The notes under the pieces were generated by a model. The model did no database searches and was not told where the DNA came from. It saw only the letters and a list, made by a program, of their open reading frames with translations. Both the position numbers and the translations under genes were made by a program. A DNA stretch of 14,203 bases, from positions 1 to 14,203 of the forward strand of contig CABUCM010000052.1 of NCBI GenBank assembly GCA_902490005.1. Reading direction: 5' to 3'. This document shows, in pieces, positions 12,617 through 14,203 of the stretch. Every line of letters begins with the position of its first letter. Position 1 is the stretch's first letter. This DNA is from an uncultured Ruminiclostridium sp. Lineage in GTDB: Bacteria > Bacillota > Clostridia > Oscillospirales > Acutalibacteraceae.

Positions 12617-14152
12617 ATGGAAAATTTTTGGACATTTTTAGCATTTGGCTTTTACCTTTTGGTGATGCTTTTGATCGGCTTCTTTTATTATAAGAAGACA
12701 AAAAGCTCAGAGGATTACTTCCTGGGCGGGCGTTCTCTAAACGGCTGGGTCGCGGCCCTCAGCGCGCAGGCGTCCGACATGAGCGGCTGGCTTTTGATGG
12801 GCCTGCCCGGCGCGATCTACGCCCTTGGCACCGGACAAATCTGGATTGCCGTTGGGCTTTGCATCGGTACCATTTTAAACTGGGTTCTCATTTCTTCCCG
12901 GCTGCGCAGATATACCATTCGGGCAGGCAATTCTTTGACCCTGCCGGCGTTCTTTGAAAACCGCTTTCACGATAAGTCGAAAATTCTGCGGGTCGCCTCT
13001 TCCCTGTTTATCATGGTTTTCTTCCTGGTATACACCGCTTCGGCTTTTTCCGCCGGCGCAAAATTATTTTCTTCCGTATTTGGGCTGGATTACATATGGG
13101 CTTTGGCCATCGGCGCCGCGGTGATTTTGATTTACACCTTTTTCGGCGGTTTTCTGGCGGTATGCTGGACCGATTTTATCCAGGGTTTTATGATGCTGAT
13201 TTCTTTGATGGTGGTGCCGTTTTTCGCGATTTCCGTTATCGGCGGCTTTGGCGAGACGAAAGCGGTCCTGGACGGGCTGGGCACCAACTTCTTAAATCCT
13301 TTTTATGATAACGGTGATCCCACCAGCGCCGTGAGCATTATTTCTCAGCTTGCCTGGGGCCTGGGTTATTTCGGTATGCCCCATATCCTGGTTCGCTTTA
13401 TGGCCATTAAGAATGAAAACGAAGTGCGGAAGTCCAGAAAGGTGGCTATCACATGGGTGGTGATCTCCTTGACGGCGGCGTGCTTCGTGGGCGCCATCGG
13501 ACGGGCTTATTTCCAGGATGCCTTACTGGCCGGCAACCAGCAGGAGAATGTGTTTATGAATATGATCCAGGATATTTTCAACAATCATATCCATATCCCG
13601 TTTATCGGCGGCCTGCTGCTGTGTGGAATTTTAGCAGCCATCATGTCCACCGCCGATTCCCAGCTTCTGGTGACAGCTTCCTCCATTTCTGAGGATGTTT
13701 ATAAGGGCGTCATCAACAAAAAGGCCAGCGACAAGTCTATGCTTCTCATCAGCCGTATCACAGTGCTGGCGGTTTCCGCCGTGGCTTTTCTCATCGCCCT
13801 GGATCCCGAAAGCAGCGTTATGGGCTTGGTTTCCAATGCCTGGGCGGGCTTCGGCGCCACTTTTGGCCCTGTGGTTTTGATGAGCCTGTTCTGGAAACGC
13901 TCTAATTTTGCCGGTGCCGCCTTTGGCATGATCGCCGGCGGCCTGACCGTAATCCTATGGGATTATATCCCTCTGGCAGGCGCCACCCTGGCTACCCAGA
14001 CCGGCCTGTACTCCCTGGTGCCCGGTTTTGCCATCAATTTGATTCTGATGATCGTAGTCAGCCTGTCCACCAAGTCTCCCAGCCAGGAAATGCTGGACGA
14101 ATTCGACGACGTGGTTCGTTCCAGAGGCGTGGAAGTCTCTCCTAAAAATTAA
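12617..14152 (+). CDS. putP: sodium/proline symporter PutP (SSS family)
   Basis: The 511-residue product is a sodium:solute symporter of the inner membrane with about 13 spans. The PutP signature SAQASDMSGWLLMGLPGA covers 49-66; D54 and S56 correspond to the sodium/proline residues D55 and S57 of E. coli PutP. AAIMSTADSQ (340-349) contains S344 and T345, equivalent to the sodium-site S340/T341. The segments between and the length agree with PutP rather than with pantothenate or glucose members of the family. It imports proline with sodium, for nutrition, Stickland-type fermentation or osmotic balance; which applies is unknown, and no proline catabolic gene is in the window. The GAGGGGG ribosome site (12597-12603) lies 13 bases from the ATG, wider than usual, so translation may be modest; no better start exists. 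Confidence 0.95.
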   Translation: MENFWTFLAFGFYLLVMLLIGFFYYKKTKSSEDYFLGGRSLNGWVAALSAQASDMSGWLLMGLPGAIYALGTGQIWIAVGLCIGTILNWVLISSRLRRYTIRAGNSLTLPAFFENRFHDKSKILRVASSLFIMVFFLVYTASAFSAGAKLFSSVFGLDYIWALAIGAAVILIYTFFGGFLAVCWTDFIQGFMMLISLMVVPFFAISVIGGFGETKAVLDGLGTNFLNPFYDNGDPTSAVSIISQLAWGLGYFGMPHILVRFMAIKNENEVRKSRKVAITWVVISLTAACFVGAIGRAYFQDALLAGNQQENVFMNMIQDIFNNHIHIPFIGGLLLCGILAAIMSTADSQLLVTASSISEDVYKGVINKKASDKSMLLISRITVLAVSAVAFLIALDPESSVMGLVSNAWAGFGATFGPVVLMSLFWKRSNFAGAAFGMIAGGLTVILWDYIPLAGATLATQTGLYSLVPGFAINLILMIVVSLSTKSPSQEMLDEFDDVVRSRGVEVSPKN

Positions 14153-14182
14153 TCGATATTTCATAGAAAAAATACGGACTTA

Positions 14183-14196
14183 GCCCCTTGAGGGGC
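14183..14196 (+). terminator. possible terminator hairpin after putP, cut by the window end
   Basis: GCCCC-TTGA-GGGGC is a five-bp hairpin 30 bases after the putP stop. No T-run is seen within the few bases that remain, so it may be part of a longer structure or simply a hairpin. Confidence 0.3.
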
Positions 14197-14203
14197 GCTG
14201 AAA

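Noticed and set aside
1..14203. Mobile elements, CRISPR arrays, tRNA or rRNA genes
   Set aside because: I looked for transposase-like proteins, spaced direct repeats and cloverleaf-like GC arms and saw none; a tRNA scan could not be run.

Overview
The window looks like chromosomal DNA from an anaerobic, low-to-moderate GC Firmicute of the class Clostridia, probably a gut-type organism. The evidence is strong AGGAGG-type ribosome sites before most genes, several TTG starts, a perfect CIRCE operator before groES-groEL, a single-cluster clostridial ferredoxin, and a small protein carrying the glycyl-radical motif of anaerobic ribonucleotide reductase. I see no phage, transposase, CRISPR array, tRNA or rRNA. 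Genus cannot be fixed by eye.

Left block (about 150-5420, all minus strand): a CYTH phosphohydrolase-like gene coupled to a diacylglycerol-kinase-family lipid kinase; the CIRCE-controlled groS-groL operon with its own promoter and a perfect 16-bp terminator; then an nfeD-SPFH (band 7) membrane pair ending in a strong terminator. These are mostly housekeeping genes for envelope and protein quality.

Middle block (5430-10670): a divergent AT-rich region launches a CPA1-type cation/proton antiporter with a C-terminal RCK_C/TrkA_C regulatory domain (plus strand), followed by a small cupin with a textbook sigma-A promoter. These face, tail to tail, a minus-strand run: a Nudix hydrolase, a neurotransmitter:sodium symporter family amino-acid transporter with a clear promoter that fixes its start, and a family 2 glycosyltransferase with a helical, TPR-like tail.

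Right block (10788-14152, plus strand): a 91-residue protein resembling the C-terminal glycyl-radical segment of NrdD; a ferritin-like di-metal protein followed by a 4Fe-4S ferredoxin; a short single-span membrane protein of 45 residues; and a PutP-type sodium/proline symporter. The gaps between these genes are the least explained part of the window. A roughly 65-nt element occurs twice (12077-12141 and 12427-12490), with conserved flanks around GC hairpins that differ in sequence but keep their pairing. Its flank is the complement of a ribosome-binding site plus start codon. Palindromes suited to repressor binding lie before the ferritin-like gene and after the ferredoxin gene.

The best candidates for something new are the stand-alone NrdD-tail protein, the duplicated hairpin element, and the small membrane protein next to putP.
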